DNA of 64,000 bases from Aeromonas tecta. GTDB taxonomy: Bacteria; Pseudomonadota; Gammaproteobacteria; Enterobacterales; Aeromonadaceae. Under the pieces are notes generated by a model, which saw nothing but the letters and a program-made list of their open reading frames with translations, had not been told where the DNA came from and made no database searches. The stretch lies in the NCBI RefSeq assembly GCF_000820185.1, contig NZ_CDCA01000025.1, positions 62,001 to 126,000 on the forward strand. Reading direction: 5' to 3'. Both the position numbers and the translations under genes were made by a program. This document shows positions 51,349 through 59,749 of this stretch, piece after piece (the first letter of the stretch is position 1; the number at the start of each line of letters is the position of its first letter).

Positions 51349-54024
51349 ATGGCAGTAACCAATTTGGCTGAACTGGATGCACTGGTTGCCCGCGTCAAAG
51401 AAGCACAGCGTGAATTCGCCAGCTTCTCGCAAGAGCAGGTAGACAAGGTTTTCCGCGCCGCAGCCCTGGCCGCCAGCAACGCCCGTATCCCCTTGGCCCA
51501 AATGGCCGTGGCCGAATCCGGTATGGGTATCATCGAAGACAAGGTTATCAAGAACCACTTCGCCTCCGAATACATCTATAACGCCTATAAAGATGAGAAG
51601 ACCTGCGGCATCCTGAGCCAGGATGACGAGATGGGCACCATCACCATCGCCGAGCCGGTAGGCATCATCTGCGGTATCGTTCCGACCACCAACCCGACTT
51701 CTACCGCGATCTTCAAGGCGCTCATCTCGCTGAAGACCCGTAACGCCATCATCTTCTCTCCGCACCCCCGCGCCAAGAACTCCACCAATACCGCTGCCAA
51801 GCTGGTACTGGATGCCGCCATTGCCGCCGGTGCCCCGAAAGACATCATCGGCTGGATTGACCAACCCTCTGTTGAGCTCTCCAACGCGCTGATGAAGCAC
51901 AATGACATCAACCTGATCCTGGCCACCGGTGGCCCGGGCATGGTGAAAGCCGCTTACTCCTCAGGCAAACCTGCCATCGGTGTGGGCGCCGGTAACGTGC
52001 CTATCGTCATCGACGAAACCGCCGATGTGAAGCGCGCCGTCGCCTCCATCCTGATGTCCAAGACCTTCGATAACGGTGTGGTCTGTGCCTCCGAGCAAGC
52101 CGTCATCGTGGTTGACTCCATCTACAACCAGGTCAAAGAGCGTTTCGCCACCCACGCCGGTTACATCCTGTCCAAGGACGAAGCCGACAAGGTGCGTAAA
52201 GTGCTGCTGATCAACGGCGCCCTGAACGCCGACATCGTGGGTCAACCCGCGACCAAGATCGCCGCCATGGCGGGCGTGACCGTACCGGCTACCACCAAGA
52301 TCCTCATCGGTGAAGGTCTGGAGCTGTGCGCCGAAGACGAGTTCGCTCACGAGAAGCTCTCCCCTACGCTGGGTATGTTCCGCGCCAAGAACTTCGAAGA
52401 CGCCGTTGAAATGGCCTGCGACATGGTCAACATCGGTGGTATCGGCCACACCTCCGGTCTGTACACCGACCAGGATCGCAACGCCGACCGCATCAAGTAC
52501 TTCGGCGACAAGATGAAGACCGCCCGGATCCTGATCAATACCCCGTCCACTCAAGGCGGTATCGGCGACCTGTATAACTTCGCCCTGGCTCCGTCCCTGA
52601 CCCTGGGTTGCGGCTCCTGGAGTGGTAACTCCATCTCCGAGAACGTCGGTCCCAAGCACTTGATCAACAAGAAGACAGTCGCAAAACGGGCAGAAAATAT
52701 GCTGTGGCACAAACTTCCGAAGTCCATCTACTTCCGTCGTGGTTCCCTGCCGATTGCCCTGGGCGATCTGGAAGGTAAAAAACGCGCCATGGTGGTCACC
52801 GACCGCTTCCTGTTCAACAACGGTTACGCCGACGAAGTGGTTCGTCTGCTCAAGAAGCTGAACATGGAAGTGGAAGTCTTCTACGAAGTGGAAGCCGACC
52901 CGACTCTGTCCGTGGTACGCAAGGGTGCCGAAATGGCGCACTCCTTCAAGCCGGACGTCATCCTGGCGCTGGGCGGTGGTTCACCGATGGATGCGGCCAA
53001 GATCATGTGGGTCATGTACGAGCACCCGGACACCGCGTTCGAGGATCTGGCCATGCGCTTCATGGACATCCGCAAGCGTATCTACAAGTTCCCGAAAATG
53101 GGCGTGAAGGCCGACCTGGTCTGTATCACCACCACCTCAGGTACCGGTTCTGAAGTGACTCCGTTTGCGGTCGTGACCGACGATGCCACCGGCATGAAAT
53201 ACCCGCTGGCCGACTACGAGCTGACCCCGAACATGGCCATCGTCGATGCCAACCTGGTCATGAACATGCCCAAGTCCCTGTGCGCCTTCGGTGGTATCGA
53301 TGCGGTGACTCACGCCATGGAAGCCTACGTTTCCGTACTGGCCAACGAGTACTCCGACGGTCAGGCGCTGCAAGCCCTGAAACTGCTGAAAGAGTACCTG
53401 CCTTCCAGCTACCAGAATGGTGCCAACGACCCGGTTGCCCGCGAGAAGGTGCACAATGCCGCCACCATCGCCGGTATCGCGTTTGCCAACGCCTTCCTGG
53501 GTGTCTGCCACTCCATGGCGCACAAGCTGGGTGCCGAGTTCCACATTCCGCACGGTCTGTCCAACGCCCTGCTGATCAGCAACGTCATCCGCTACAACGC
53601 GAACGACAACCCGACCAAGCAGACCGCGTTCTCCCAGTACGATCGTCCGCAGGCTCGTCGTCGTTACGCCGAAATTGCTGACCACCTGGGTCTGACCAAC
53701 ACCAGCGACCGTACCGCGGCCAAGATCGAGAAGCTGCTGGCCTGGCTGGATGAGCTGAAAGCCACCCTGGGCATCCCGGCCTCCATCCGCGAAGCTGGCG
53801 TGAACGAAGCTGACTTCCTGGCCAAGGTTGACCAGCTGGCGCTGGAAGCCTTCGATGACCAGTGCACTGGCGCCAACCCGCGCTACCCGCTGATCACCGA
53901 GCTCAAAGCCATTCTGATGGACACCTACTACGGCCGTCCCTTCACCGAGGAAGCTCAGGTAGCGACCAAGGTGGAAGCCAAGGTAGAGACCAAGGTTGAG
54001 AGCAAGAAGAAATCCAAGGCCTGA
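51349..54024 (+). CDS. adhE: Bifunctional acetaldehyde-CoA/alcohol dehydrogenase AdhE
   Basis: An 891-residue fusion that converts acetyl-CoA to ethanol in fermentation and forms spirosomes. Residues ~1-440 form the aldehyde dehydrogenase domain (catalytic Cys in [12 protein letters not shown]). Residues ~450-865 form the iron alcohol dehydrogenase domain ([23 protein letters not shown]; iron-binding His in [16 protein letters not shown]). The last ~20 residues are a Lys/Glu/Val tail ([17 protein letters not shown]) with an internal repeat. CAGGAG lies 7 bases before the ATG. It is divergent from ychE. Confidence 0.97.
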   Translation: MAVTNLAELDALVARVKEAQREFASFSQEQVDKVFRAAALAASNARIPLAQMAVAESGMGIIEDKVIKNHFASEYIYNAYKDEKTCGILSQDDEMGTITIAEPVGIICGIVPTTNPTSTAIFKALISLKTRNAIIFSPHPRAKNSTNTAAKLVLDAAIAAGAPKDIIGWIDQPSVELSNALMKHNDINLILATGGPGMVKAAYSSGKPAIGVGAGNVPIVIDETADVKRAVASILMSKTFDNGVVCASEQAVIVVDSIYNQVKERFATHAGYILSKDEADKVRKVLLINGALNADIVGQPATKIAAMAGVTVPATTKILIGEGLELCAEDEFAHEKLSPTLGMFRAKNFEDAVEMACDMVNIGGIGHTSGLYTDQDRNADRIKYFGDKMKTARILINTPSTQGGIGDLYNFALAPSLTLGCGSWSGNSISENVGPKHLINKKTVAKRAENMLWHKLPKSIYFRRGSLPIALGDLEGKKRAMVVTDRFLFNNGYADEVVRLLKKLNMEVEVFYEVEADPTLSVVRKGAEMAHSFKPDVILALGGGSPMDAAKIMWVMYEHPDTAFEDLAMRFMDIRKRIYKFPKMGVKADLVCITTTSGTGSEVTPFAVVTDDATGMKYPLADYELTPNMAIVDANLVMNMPKSLCAFGGIDAVTHAMEAYVSVLANEYSDGQALQALKLLKEYLPSSYQNGANDPVAREKVHNAATIAGIAFANAFLGVCHSMAHKLGAEFHIPHGLSNALLISNVIRYNANDNPTKQTAFSQYDRPQARRRYAEIADHLGLTNTSDRTAAKIEKLLAWLDELKATLGIPASIREAGVNEADFLAKVDQLALEAFDDQCTGANPRYPLITELKAILMDTYYGRPFTEEAQVATKVEAKVETKVESKKKSKA

Positions 54025-54040
54025 TAACCGGCCTGAATGA

Positions 54041-54069
54041 AAAAGCCCGCGCAGATGCGCGGGCTTTTT
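54041..54069 (+). terminator. adhE terminator
   Basis: AAGCCCGCGC/GCGCGGGCTT stem with loop AGAT, followed by TTTTTG. Confidence 0.92.
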
Positions 54070-54132
54070 GTTTGTCTATCTGTTTAATTTTGCTAGCTTG
54101 TTGGTAGGTAAACACGACACAAGAGCGAGTTT

Positions 54133-55371
54133 ATGGCGCTGATCCAAGCCTCCATCGAGCAATTAAGAGTCGGGCACTACATTCATCTCCCCACGGGATG
54201 GACTAGCCACCCCTTCATGTTCAGCGCCTTCAAGATCCGCGACCAACAACAGCTCGACATCATCCGCCACCTCGAACTCACCCTGCTGATGGTGGATCCC
54301 GAGCGCAGCGATCTGCCGGTCGAGCCCCTACTGCGCGGTGACACCCTCCCTTCGTCCGTGGACCATCACCCGGCACTGGACGAGCCCTTACAGCCTGAGC
54401 CGTTTTCGTTCGATGAGAAAGCCTTTCGCCGTTCCTTGCGCTCTGCCGACAAGGCATTCGGTCAGTCCCTGTCCGAGTTGCGTGATGCCTTGGGCGCCCT
54501 CAATCTCAAGCCTGACGAGGGGCTCGCCAATACCACGCAGATAGTCCGTGACGCCGCCACCCGCATCAGCGCTCATGAGGGGCCACTCGGCCTGCACCTG
54601 ATCCGCAGCCAGCACACCGACATCCTGCTGCAACACAGCCTTAACGTGGCCTTCATCGCCATGCTGATGGCCCGTGAACTGGGCATGAACCCCGTCGAGA
54701 TGGAAGAGGTGGGGCTAGCCGGGCTGGTACATGATATCGGGGAGCTTAGGATCCCGAGCCAGATCACCCAGAAACGGGGGGAACTCAGCAAGGCCGAGCT
54801 CAACTTTCTCAACATGCATCCCCAGTACGGATTGGAGATGCTCAACCAGCTGCAGGCTTTCGAGCCCAAGATCCGCCAGGTGGCGCATCTGCATCATGAG
54901 CGGCTCGATGGCAGTGGTTTCCCGCTCGGCATCAAGGGTGGCGAGATACCGCCCCTCGCCCGCCTCATCGGCCTAGTGGATTACTATGACGAATTACTGC
55001 ACCCACGCAGCAGTGCCAACCCGGCCGCCCCGAGTCAGGCCATCGCTCAGCTCTACAAGTTGTCCCAGAAGAAGTTCGATCAAGATCTGGTCAGATTGCT
55101 GATAAAGGTGCTGGGGGTCTATCCGCCCGGCTCCCTGGTGCGTCTGGACGATGATTCGGTGGCGCTGGTGCTCTCGACCGAACCCAGCATGCCACTCAAA
55201 CCCAAGGTGCAGCCTTACTACAAGGCGCAGCGCCCGGAAGGGGTCGCGATGATCGATCTGCGGGAAGACGAGAGAACCATCACCGCCTTCATTCGCCAGG
55301 AGGAGCTGGATGAGGGGCAGCGGCTGTTTTTCAACCTGACCCGACGCTTCTGTTACTATTTCGCCTTCTGA
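54133..55371 (+). CDS. HD-GYP-domain cyclic-di-GMP phosphodiesterase with DUF3391 N-terminus
   Basis: A 412-residue cytosolic protein: a DUF3391 domain at about 1-130 (start I-E-Q-L-R-V-G-H-Y-I-H-L-P, W-x-x-H-P-F), then an HD-GYP domain at about 165-310. Metal/catalytic residues are visible in H-S-L-N-V-A-F-I-A, G-L-V-H-D-I-G-E-L-R-I-P, H-P-Q-Y-G and H-L-H-H-E-R-L-D-G-S-G-F-P-L-G. The signature tripeptide is G-F-P instead of G-Y-P, a tolerated variant. L-A-R-L-I-G-L-V-D-Y-Y-D-E-L completes the domain. It should degrade c-di-GMP, lowering biofilm and raising motility signals. The ~100-residue C-terminal extension has no recognised domain. Confidence 0.9.
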   Translation: MALIQASIEQLRVGHYIHLPTGWTSHPFMFSAFKIRDQQQLDIIRHLELTLLMVDPERSDLPVEPLLRGDTLPSSVDHHPALDEPLQPEPFSFDEKAFRRSLRSADKAFGQSLSELRDALGALNLKPDEGLANTTQIVRDAATRISAHEGPLGLHLIRSQHTDILLQHSLNVAFIAMLMARELGMNPVEMEEVGLAGLVHDIGELRIPSQITQKRGELSKAELNFLNMHPQYGLEMLNQLQAFEPKIRQVAHLHHERLDGSGFPLGIKGGEIPPLARLIGLVDYYDELLHPRSSANPAAPSQAIAQLYKLSQKKFDQDLVRLLIKVLGVYPPGSLVRLDDDSVALVLSTEPSMPLKPKVQPYYKAQRPEGVAMIDLREDERTITAFIRQEELDEGQRLFFNLTRRFCYYFAF

Positions 55372-55398
55372 GTTATCCCCAGAAGCTGGGGATAACTC
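55370..55398 (+). terminator. Hairpin after the HD-GYP gene
   Basis: Perfect 11-bp stem GAGTTATCCCC/GGGGATAACTC with loop AGAAGCT, overlapping the stop codon. No T-run follows (ATTGG), so it may end transcription weakly or protect the mRNA 3' end. Confidence 0.6.
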
Positions 55399-55459
55399 AT
55401 TGGACAAACCTGAATAATTACCAAATCCCCCTCAAAATCGTCCGCTATTGGGGCTGGAT

Positions 55460-55538
55460 AAAAAACGCCCAGCCGAAGGCCGGGCGGAGCATGCCACCTC
55501 CGTGTGGCGTATCCAGGGGATACCTTCATGCTCCCTCC
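55460..55538 (-). ncRNA. Candidate structured small RNA with terminator
   Basis: On the minus strand, GGAGCATG (55534-55527) and CATGCTCC (55493-55486) form an outer stem enclosing two hairpins, GTATCC-CCT-GGATAC and CCAC...GTGG. Then GCCCGGCC-TTC-GGCTGGGC and six T follow, a good intrinsic terminator. The terminator stem has a G-U pair on this strand but an A-C mismatch on the other, which favours minus-strand transcription. No minus-strand gene lies next to it. A short frame (M-K-V-S-P-G-Y-A-T-R-R-W) crosses the region. Not matched to any known RNA family. Confidence 0.45.
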
Positions 55539-55723
55539 AGCAATATCAAGCTCGCCTCGATTACACAAATATCAATTTAACATGCTGATTTAATGTGGTT
55601 TTAAACAACCATTCTGGCAAACTGCTCCCCGCAATACGGCCATGACGGGGAGCGCAACCCGATCGAGATCACAAAACGCCATCCCGGTGTCACCGTCAGC
55701 ATGGTTTTAAAGGAACATTTTTT

Positions 55724-57415
55724 ATGCAGTTAGTCCTCTCTCTGCTGCAGCAGATGAGTGTCAGCCTGGTCATCGCCTATCTCTTCTCCAAGAGTCCGCT
55801 GCTGCGCCCGCTCGCCAACTACTCGGTCAGACTGCCCCACAAGATCCTGATATACGTCATCTTCTCCAGCTTCTGCATCCTCGGCACCTATGTGGGACTG
55901 GACATCGACGACGCCATCGCCAACACCCGCGCCGTCGGTGCCGTACTGGGGGGCTTGCTGGGAGGCCCGCTGGTGGGTTTCCTGGTGGGGCTGACTGGCG
56001 GCCTGCATCGCTATACCCTGGGTGGTTTTACCGATCTCGCCTGCGCCATCTCCACCACCTGCGAGGGGTTGCTGGGAGGCCTGGTGCACTGGCGGCTGAT
56101 GCGCACCAATCGAGTGGATGCGCTGTTCAAGCCCAGGGTCGCCTTCTTCACGACCCTCTACGCCGAAATTTTGCAGATGATCATCATCCTGTTGGTCGCG
56201 AATCCGTTCGAGCACGCCCTGCAGCTGGTGCGCACCATCGCCACCCCCATGATCCTGGCCAACTCCTGCGGCGCGGCGCTGTTTATCAGCATGATCCGTG
56301 ACCAGCAACAGATGTACGAGAAGTTCTCCCGGGTCTTCTCCGCCAAGGCGCTCACCATTGCCAACCGCACCGTCGGTATCATGACCCAGGGCTTTACCCG
56401 TGATGCCAGCCAGAAGATTGCTCACATAGTGCAGGAAGAGACCGGGGTCGGCGCTGTCGCCATCACGGACACCGACAAGATCCTGGCCTTCATCGGCACC
56501 GGTGAGGAGCACCACAAGCCGGGCACCCCCATCACCTCCGCCATCACCCTGCAGGCAATTGCCCAGAACAAGGTGCTGTTTGCCGACGGCAACCGTCAGC
56601 CCTATCGCTGCAGCATCTCCCCCCAGTGCCAGCTTGGCTCGGTGCTGGTGATCCCGCTGCAGGGGGACAAGGGGGTGATCGGGACCATCAAGTTGTATGA
56701 GCCCAAGAAACGGCTGTTTCTCAAGATCAACCACACCCTGGGAGAGGGGATCGCCAACTTGCTGTCACAGCAGTTGCTGAGCGGCCAGCTGGAGCAGCAG
56801 CAGCGGCTGCTGGTGCAGTCTGAGCTGAAGCTGATCCAGGCCCAGATCAACCCCCACTTCCTGTTCAACACCCTCAATACCATCAGCGCCATCACCCGCC
56901 GCGATCCGGAGCGGGCCCGCCAGCTGCTGCTGCACCTGTCCCGCTTCTTTCGCAAGAACCTCAAGCGCCAGGACGATCTCGCCACCCTGCAAGAGGAGCA
57001 GGCGCACTGCCAGTCCTATCTGGAGATTGAGCAGGCCCGCTTCGGCGAGCGGCTGACCGTGATCAACGAGATCCCGCCCCATCTGGGCGCTCTCACGCTG
57101 CCGAGCTTCACCCTGCAGCCCCTCATCGAGAATGCCATCAAGCACGGCATCTGCTCCCTGCTGGAGCAGGGCCGGATCCGCCTCTTCGCCGAGGAGAGTC
57201 AAGACAGGGTCACTCTCTGTGTGGAGGACAACGCCGGGGCCTGGCAGGCAGGGGATGCGGGAGACGGGCTTGGCATGAGCATTGTGGACAAGCGCCTCAA
57301 GAGTACCTTTGGCGACGCCTTCGGCATCCAGGTGCAGTGCGAGCCCGAGCAGTGGACCCGGGTCTCTTTCACCCTTCCCAAGGCCCCTCATTTTCCCTCA
57401 AAGGAGAGCACATGA
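55724..57415 (+). CDS. btsS: LytS-type sensor histidine kinase BtsS (YehU-like)
   Basis: A 563-residue membrane kinase. The N-terminal ~190 residues form the 5TMR-LYT sensor (G-T-Y-V-G-L-D-I-D-D-A-I-A-N-T-R, G-G-P-L-V-G-F-L-V-G-L-T-G-G-L-H-R). A GAF-like domain (~220-350) with several Cys/His follows. The histidine kinase module has the phospho-acceptor in Q-I-N-P-H-F-L-F-N-T-L-N and the ATP site in P-L-I-E-N-A-I-K-H-G and G-D-G-L-G-M-S. E. coli BtsS senses extracellular pyruvate with btsR as partner; here btsR follows with a 4-base ATGA overlap and a CstA-family transporter gene is next, supporting the same role. Confidence 0.9.
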   Translation: MQLVLSLLQQMSVSLVIAYLFSKSPLLRPLANYSVRLPHKILIYVIFSSFCILGTYVGLDIDDAIANTRAVGAVLGGLLGGPLVGFLVGLTGGLHRYTLGGFTDLACAISTTCEGLLGGLVHWRLMRTNRVDALFKPRVAFFTTLYAEILQMIIILLVANPFEHALQLVRTIATPMILANSCGAALFISMIRDQQQMYEKFSRVFSAKALTIANRTVGIMTQGFTRDASQKIAHIVQEETGVGAVAITDTDKILAFIGTGEEHHKPGTPITSAITLQAIAQNKVLFADGNRQPYRCSISPQCQLGSVLVIPLQGDKGVIGTIKLYEPKKRLFLKINHTLGEGIANLLSQQLLSGQLEQQQRLLVQSELKLIQAQINPHFLFNTLNTISAITRRDPERARQLLLHLSRFFRKNLKRQDDLATLQEEQAHCQSYLEIEQARFGERLTVINEIPPHLGALTLPSFTLQPLIENAIKHGICSLLEQGRIRLFAEESQDRVTLCVEDNAGAWQAGDAGDGLGMSIVDKRLKSTFGDAFGIQVQCEPEQWTRVSFTLPKAPHFPSKEST

Positions 57416-58116
57416 TCCGCGTCCTGATCGTCGACGATGAACCCTATGCCCGTGAGGAGCTGGCCGAGCTGCTCTCCCCCGAGCCCGATATCGAGATCCT
57501 GGGCTCGGCCGCCAATGCCATCGAGGCACTTCCCCTCATCCAACGACTCCAGCCGGATGTGGTGTTTCTCGACATCCAGATGCCCAAGCTCAGCGGCATG
57601 GAGCTGGTCGCCATGCTAGACCCCCTGCCCCGCATCGTGTTTGTCACGGCGTTTGATGACTACGCCATCCAGGCCTTTGAGGAGAACGCGTTTGACTACC
57701 TGCTCAAACCGGTGGAGCCCGCCCGCCTCGCCAAGACGCTGGGGCGACTGCGGCAAGATCTCAGCCCGCAACCCGTGGCGGTGCTGGCCCCCAGCATCCG
57801 CCACATCCCCGGCTATCTGCACAACCGGGTGCGGCTGCTGCCCATCGAGCAGGTGGAATTTGCCTTCTCGGATCTCGGCGGCGTGCACGTCGCCTGTCAG
57901 GGAGAACTGTTCCACACTCAGCTCACCCTCAAGTCTCTGGAGGAGAAGACCCCGCTGCTGCGCTCTCACCGTCAATATCTGGTGGCGCCCACGGCCATCT
58001 TCGAGATCCAGCTGTTGGAGAACCAACTGGCCGAGATAGTCACGCCGAGTGGCGCCAGGGTGCCGGTCAGTCGCCGCTATCTCAAGGCACTGAGGGATGA
58101 ACTCGGACTGGAGTAA
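57412..58116 (+). CDS. btsR: LytTR response regulator BtsR (YehT-like)
   Basis: A 234-residue response regulator: receiver domain with acidic pocket V-D-D-E-P-Y-A-R, phospho-acceptor Asp54 in V-V-F-L-D-I-Q-M-P-K-L-S-G, and F-V-T-A-F-D-D-Y-A-I-Q-A-F and K-P-V-E-P further on. A LytTR DNA-binding domain (~130-234) follows, with L-R-S-H-R-Q-Y-L-V and V-S-R-R-Y-L-K. LytTR proteins bind direct repeats two helical turns apart, such as the one at 58148-58179. The ATG at 57412 overlaps the btsS stop by four bases; AAAGGAG precedes it. Confidence 0.93.
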   Translation: MIRVLIVDDEPYAREELAELLSPEPDIEILGSAANAIEALPLIQRLQPDVVFLDIQMPKLSGMELVAMLDPLPRIVFVTAFDDYAIQAFEENAFDYLLKPVEPARLAKTLGRLRQDLSPQPVAVLAPSIRHIPGYLHNRVRLLPIEQVEFAFSDLGGVHVACQGELFHTQLTLKSLEEKTPLLRSHRQYLVAPTAIFEIQLLENQLAEIVTPSGARVPVSRRYLKALRDELGLE

Positions 58117-58147
58117 ACGCCCGCCAGCGTGCGCCCGATCACACCCC

Positions 58148-58179
58148 GGCGCCGCTCGCAGCGCCATGGCGCCGCTCAC
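58148..58179 (+). promoter_or_regulatory. Candidate BtsR operator (direct repeat)
   Basis: GGCGCCGCTC occurs at 58148-58157 and again at 58168-58177, a 20-bp period. Each copy contains CCGCTC(A/G), close to the remembered BtsR half-site ACC(G/A)CT(C/T)A. It lies ~80 bp upstream of the transporter gene, where the response regulator would activate. Confidence 0.5.
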
Positions 58180-58258
58180 GACCTTTACCTGCCATTAACA
58201 GGGGACATCACCTAGATTCGCCGCGCACACCATAAAATAACAATGCTGGAGCGTAACA

Positions 58259-59680
58259 ATGATCTGGTTCTTCCTCTGTGTCGGCTTGCTGGTCGCAGGC
58301 TACTTTATCTATGGCAAATTCATCGAACGGATATTCGGCCCAAAACCCGAGCTGGCTACCCCCGCCATCACCATGGTCGACGGCGTGGACTATGTGCCCA
58401 TGTCAGACAAAAAGGTCTACCTGGTCCAGTTGCTCAACATCGCCGGGGTCGGCCCCATCTTCGGCCCCATCCTGGGCGCGCTTTACGGCCCGGTTGCCAT
58501 GCTCTGGATAGTGTTCGGTTGTATCTTCGCCGGCGCAGTCCACGACTACTTCTCCGGTATGCTGTCGGTGCGCGCCAAGGGTGCCTCGGTACCGACCGTA
58601 GTCGGTGAGCACCTGGGTACCACCGCCAAGCACTTCATGAACCTGTTTGCCGTGGTATTGCTGATGCTGGTGGGCGTGGTGTTCGTGCTGAGCCCGGCGG
58701 GTCTGCTGGCCAACCTCACCTCCACCTCACTTGTCTACTGGATAGCGGCGATTTTTGCATACTATATTCTGGCAACCATAGTCCCCATCGACAAAATCAT
58801 CGGCCGTTTCTACCCCATCTTCGGTGCTCTGCTGGTATTCATGTCGGTCGGCCTCATCGTCGGTCTCATCGTCTCCGGCAAAGGCTTCTACAACACCGGG
58901 ATGGATTTTTCCAACCTGCACCCGACCGAGTTGCCGCTGTGGCCGCTGCTGTTCATCACCATCGCCTGTGGCGCCGTATCCGGCTTCCATGCCACCCAGT
59001 CCCCGCTGATGGCACGCTGCATGCAAAACGAGAAATCCGGCCGCTTCATCTTCTACGGGGCCATGATAGGTGAAGGTATCATCGCCCTCATCTGGTGCAC
59101 CCTGGGTCTCTCCTTCTACGACAGCACGGAGGCGCTCAACGCCACTCTGGCGAGCGGCGGTCCGGCGGCCGTGGTGCATGAAGTCTCCACCAGCCTGCTT
59201 GGCACCATAGGTGGCATCCTAGCCATCCTCGGCGTGGTGATCCTGCCCATCACCTCGGGCGACACCGCGTTTCGCAGTGCCCGCCTCATCATCGCCGACT
59301 TCCTGAAGCTGACCCAAAAGCCTATGGCCAAGCGGTTGTTGATCGCCATCCCCATGTTCATCCTCGGCTTCATCATCTCCAAGGCCGAGTTCGAAGTGAT
59401 CTGGCGCTACTTCGGCTGGGCCAACCAGACCACCGCCGTCGTCATGCTGTGGACGGCCGCCGCCTACCTCATCAAGGAAGGCAAACTGCACTGGGTCTGC
59501 ACCCTCCCCGCCATGTTCATGACCGCCGTGGTGATCACCTACCTGGCCAATGCCCCCATCGGCTTTGGACTGGCGATGAACGTCTCCACCGTCATCGGCC
59601 TGGTGGGCACCGTCCTCGTGACCCTGGCCTTCCTGTACAAGTTCAGGTCGTCCCAGCTGAGCGAAGCCAAGGAGAGCTGA
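58259..59680 (+). CDS. CstA-family transporter (BtsT-like, probable pyruvate/proton symporter)
   Basis: A 473-residue protein with about 12 TM segments and CstA-family hallmarks: G-V-D-Y-V-P-M (near residue 42), H-F-x-x-I/L-A-G-V-G-P-I-x-G-P-type text (here N-I-A-G-V-G-P-I-F-G-P-I-L-G-A), G-C-I-F-A-G-A-V-H-D-Y-F-S-G, and G-A-V-S-G-F-H-A-T-Q-S-P. It is shorter than E. coli BtsT or CstA (~700 aa), representing the short subfamily. The neighbouring BtsS/BtsR genes and the direct repeat upstream point to pyruvate uptake; peptide uptake was once suggested for CstA. GGAG precedes the ATG. Confidence 0.87.
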   Translation: MIWFFLCVGLLVAGYFIYGKFIERIFGPKPELATPAITMVDGVDYVPMSDKKVYLVQLLNIAGVGPIFGPILGALYGPVAMLWIVFGCIFAGAVHDYFSGMLSVRAKGASVPTVVGEHLGTTAKHFMNLFAVVLLMLVGVVFVLSPAGLLANLTSTSLVYWIAAIFAYYILATIVPIDKIIGRFYPIFGALLVFMSVGLIVGLIVSGKGFYNTGMDFSNLHPTELPLWPLLFITIACGAVSGFHATQSPLMARCMQNEKSGRFIFYGAMIGEGIIALIWCTLGLSFYDSTEALNATLASGGPAAVVHEVSTSLLGTIGGILAILGVVILPITSGDTAFRSARLIIADFLKLTQKPMAKRLLIAIPMFILGFIISKAEFEVIWRYFGWANQTTAVVMLWTAAAYLIKEGKLHWVCTLPAMFMTAVVITYLANAPIGFGLAMNVSTVIGLVGTVLVTLAFLYKFRSSQLSEAKES

Positions 59681-59705
59681 TCGCCACATCGAACCTCATG
59701 AAACA

Positions 59706-59734
59706 AAAGGCCCGGCATTGCTGCCGGGCCTTTT
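59706..59734. terminator. Bidirectional terminator
   Basis: AAAAGGCCCGGCA/TGCCGGGCCTTTT stem with loop TTGC, between the transporter gene and the convergent MscS-family gene. Confidence 0.9.
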
Positions 59735-59749
59735 CATTGTCTGCCCTCG

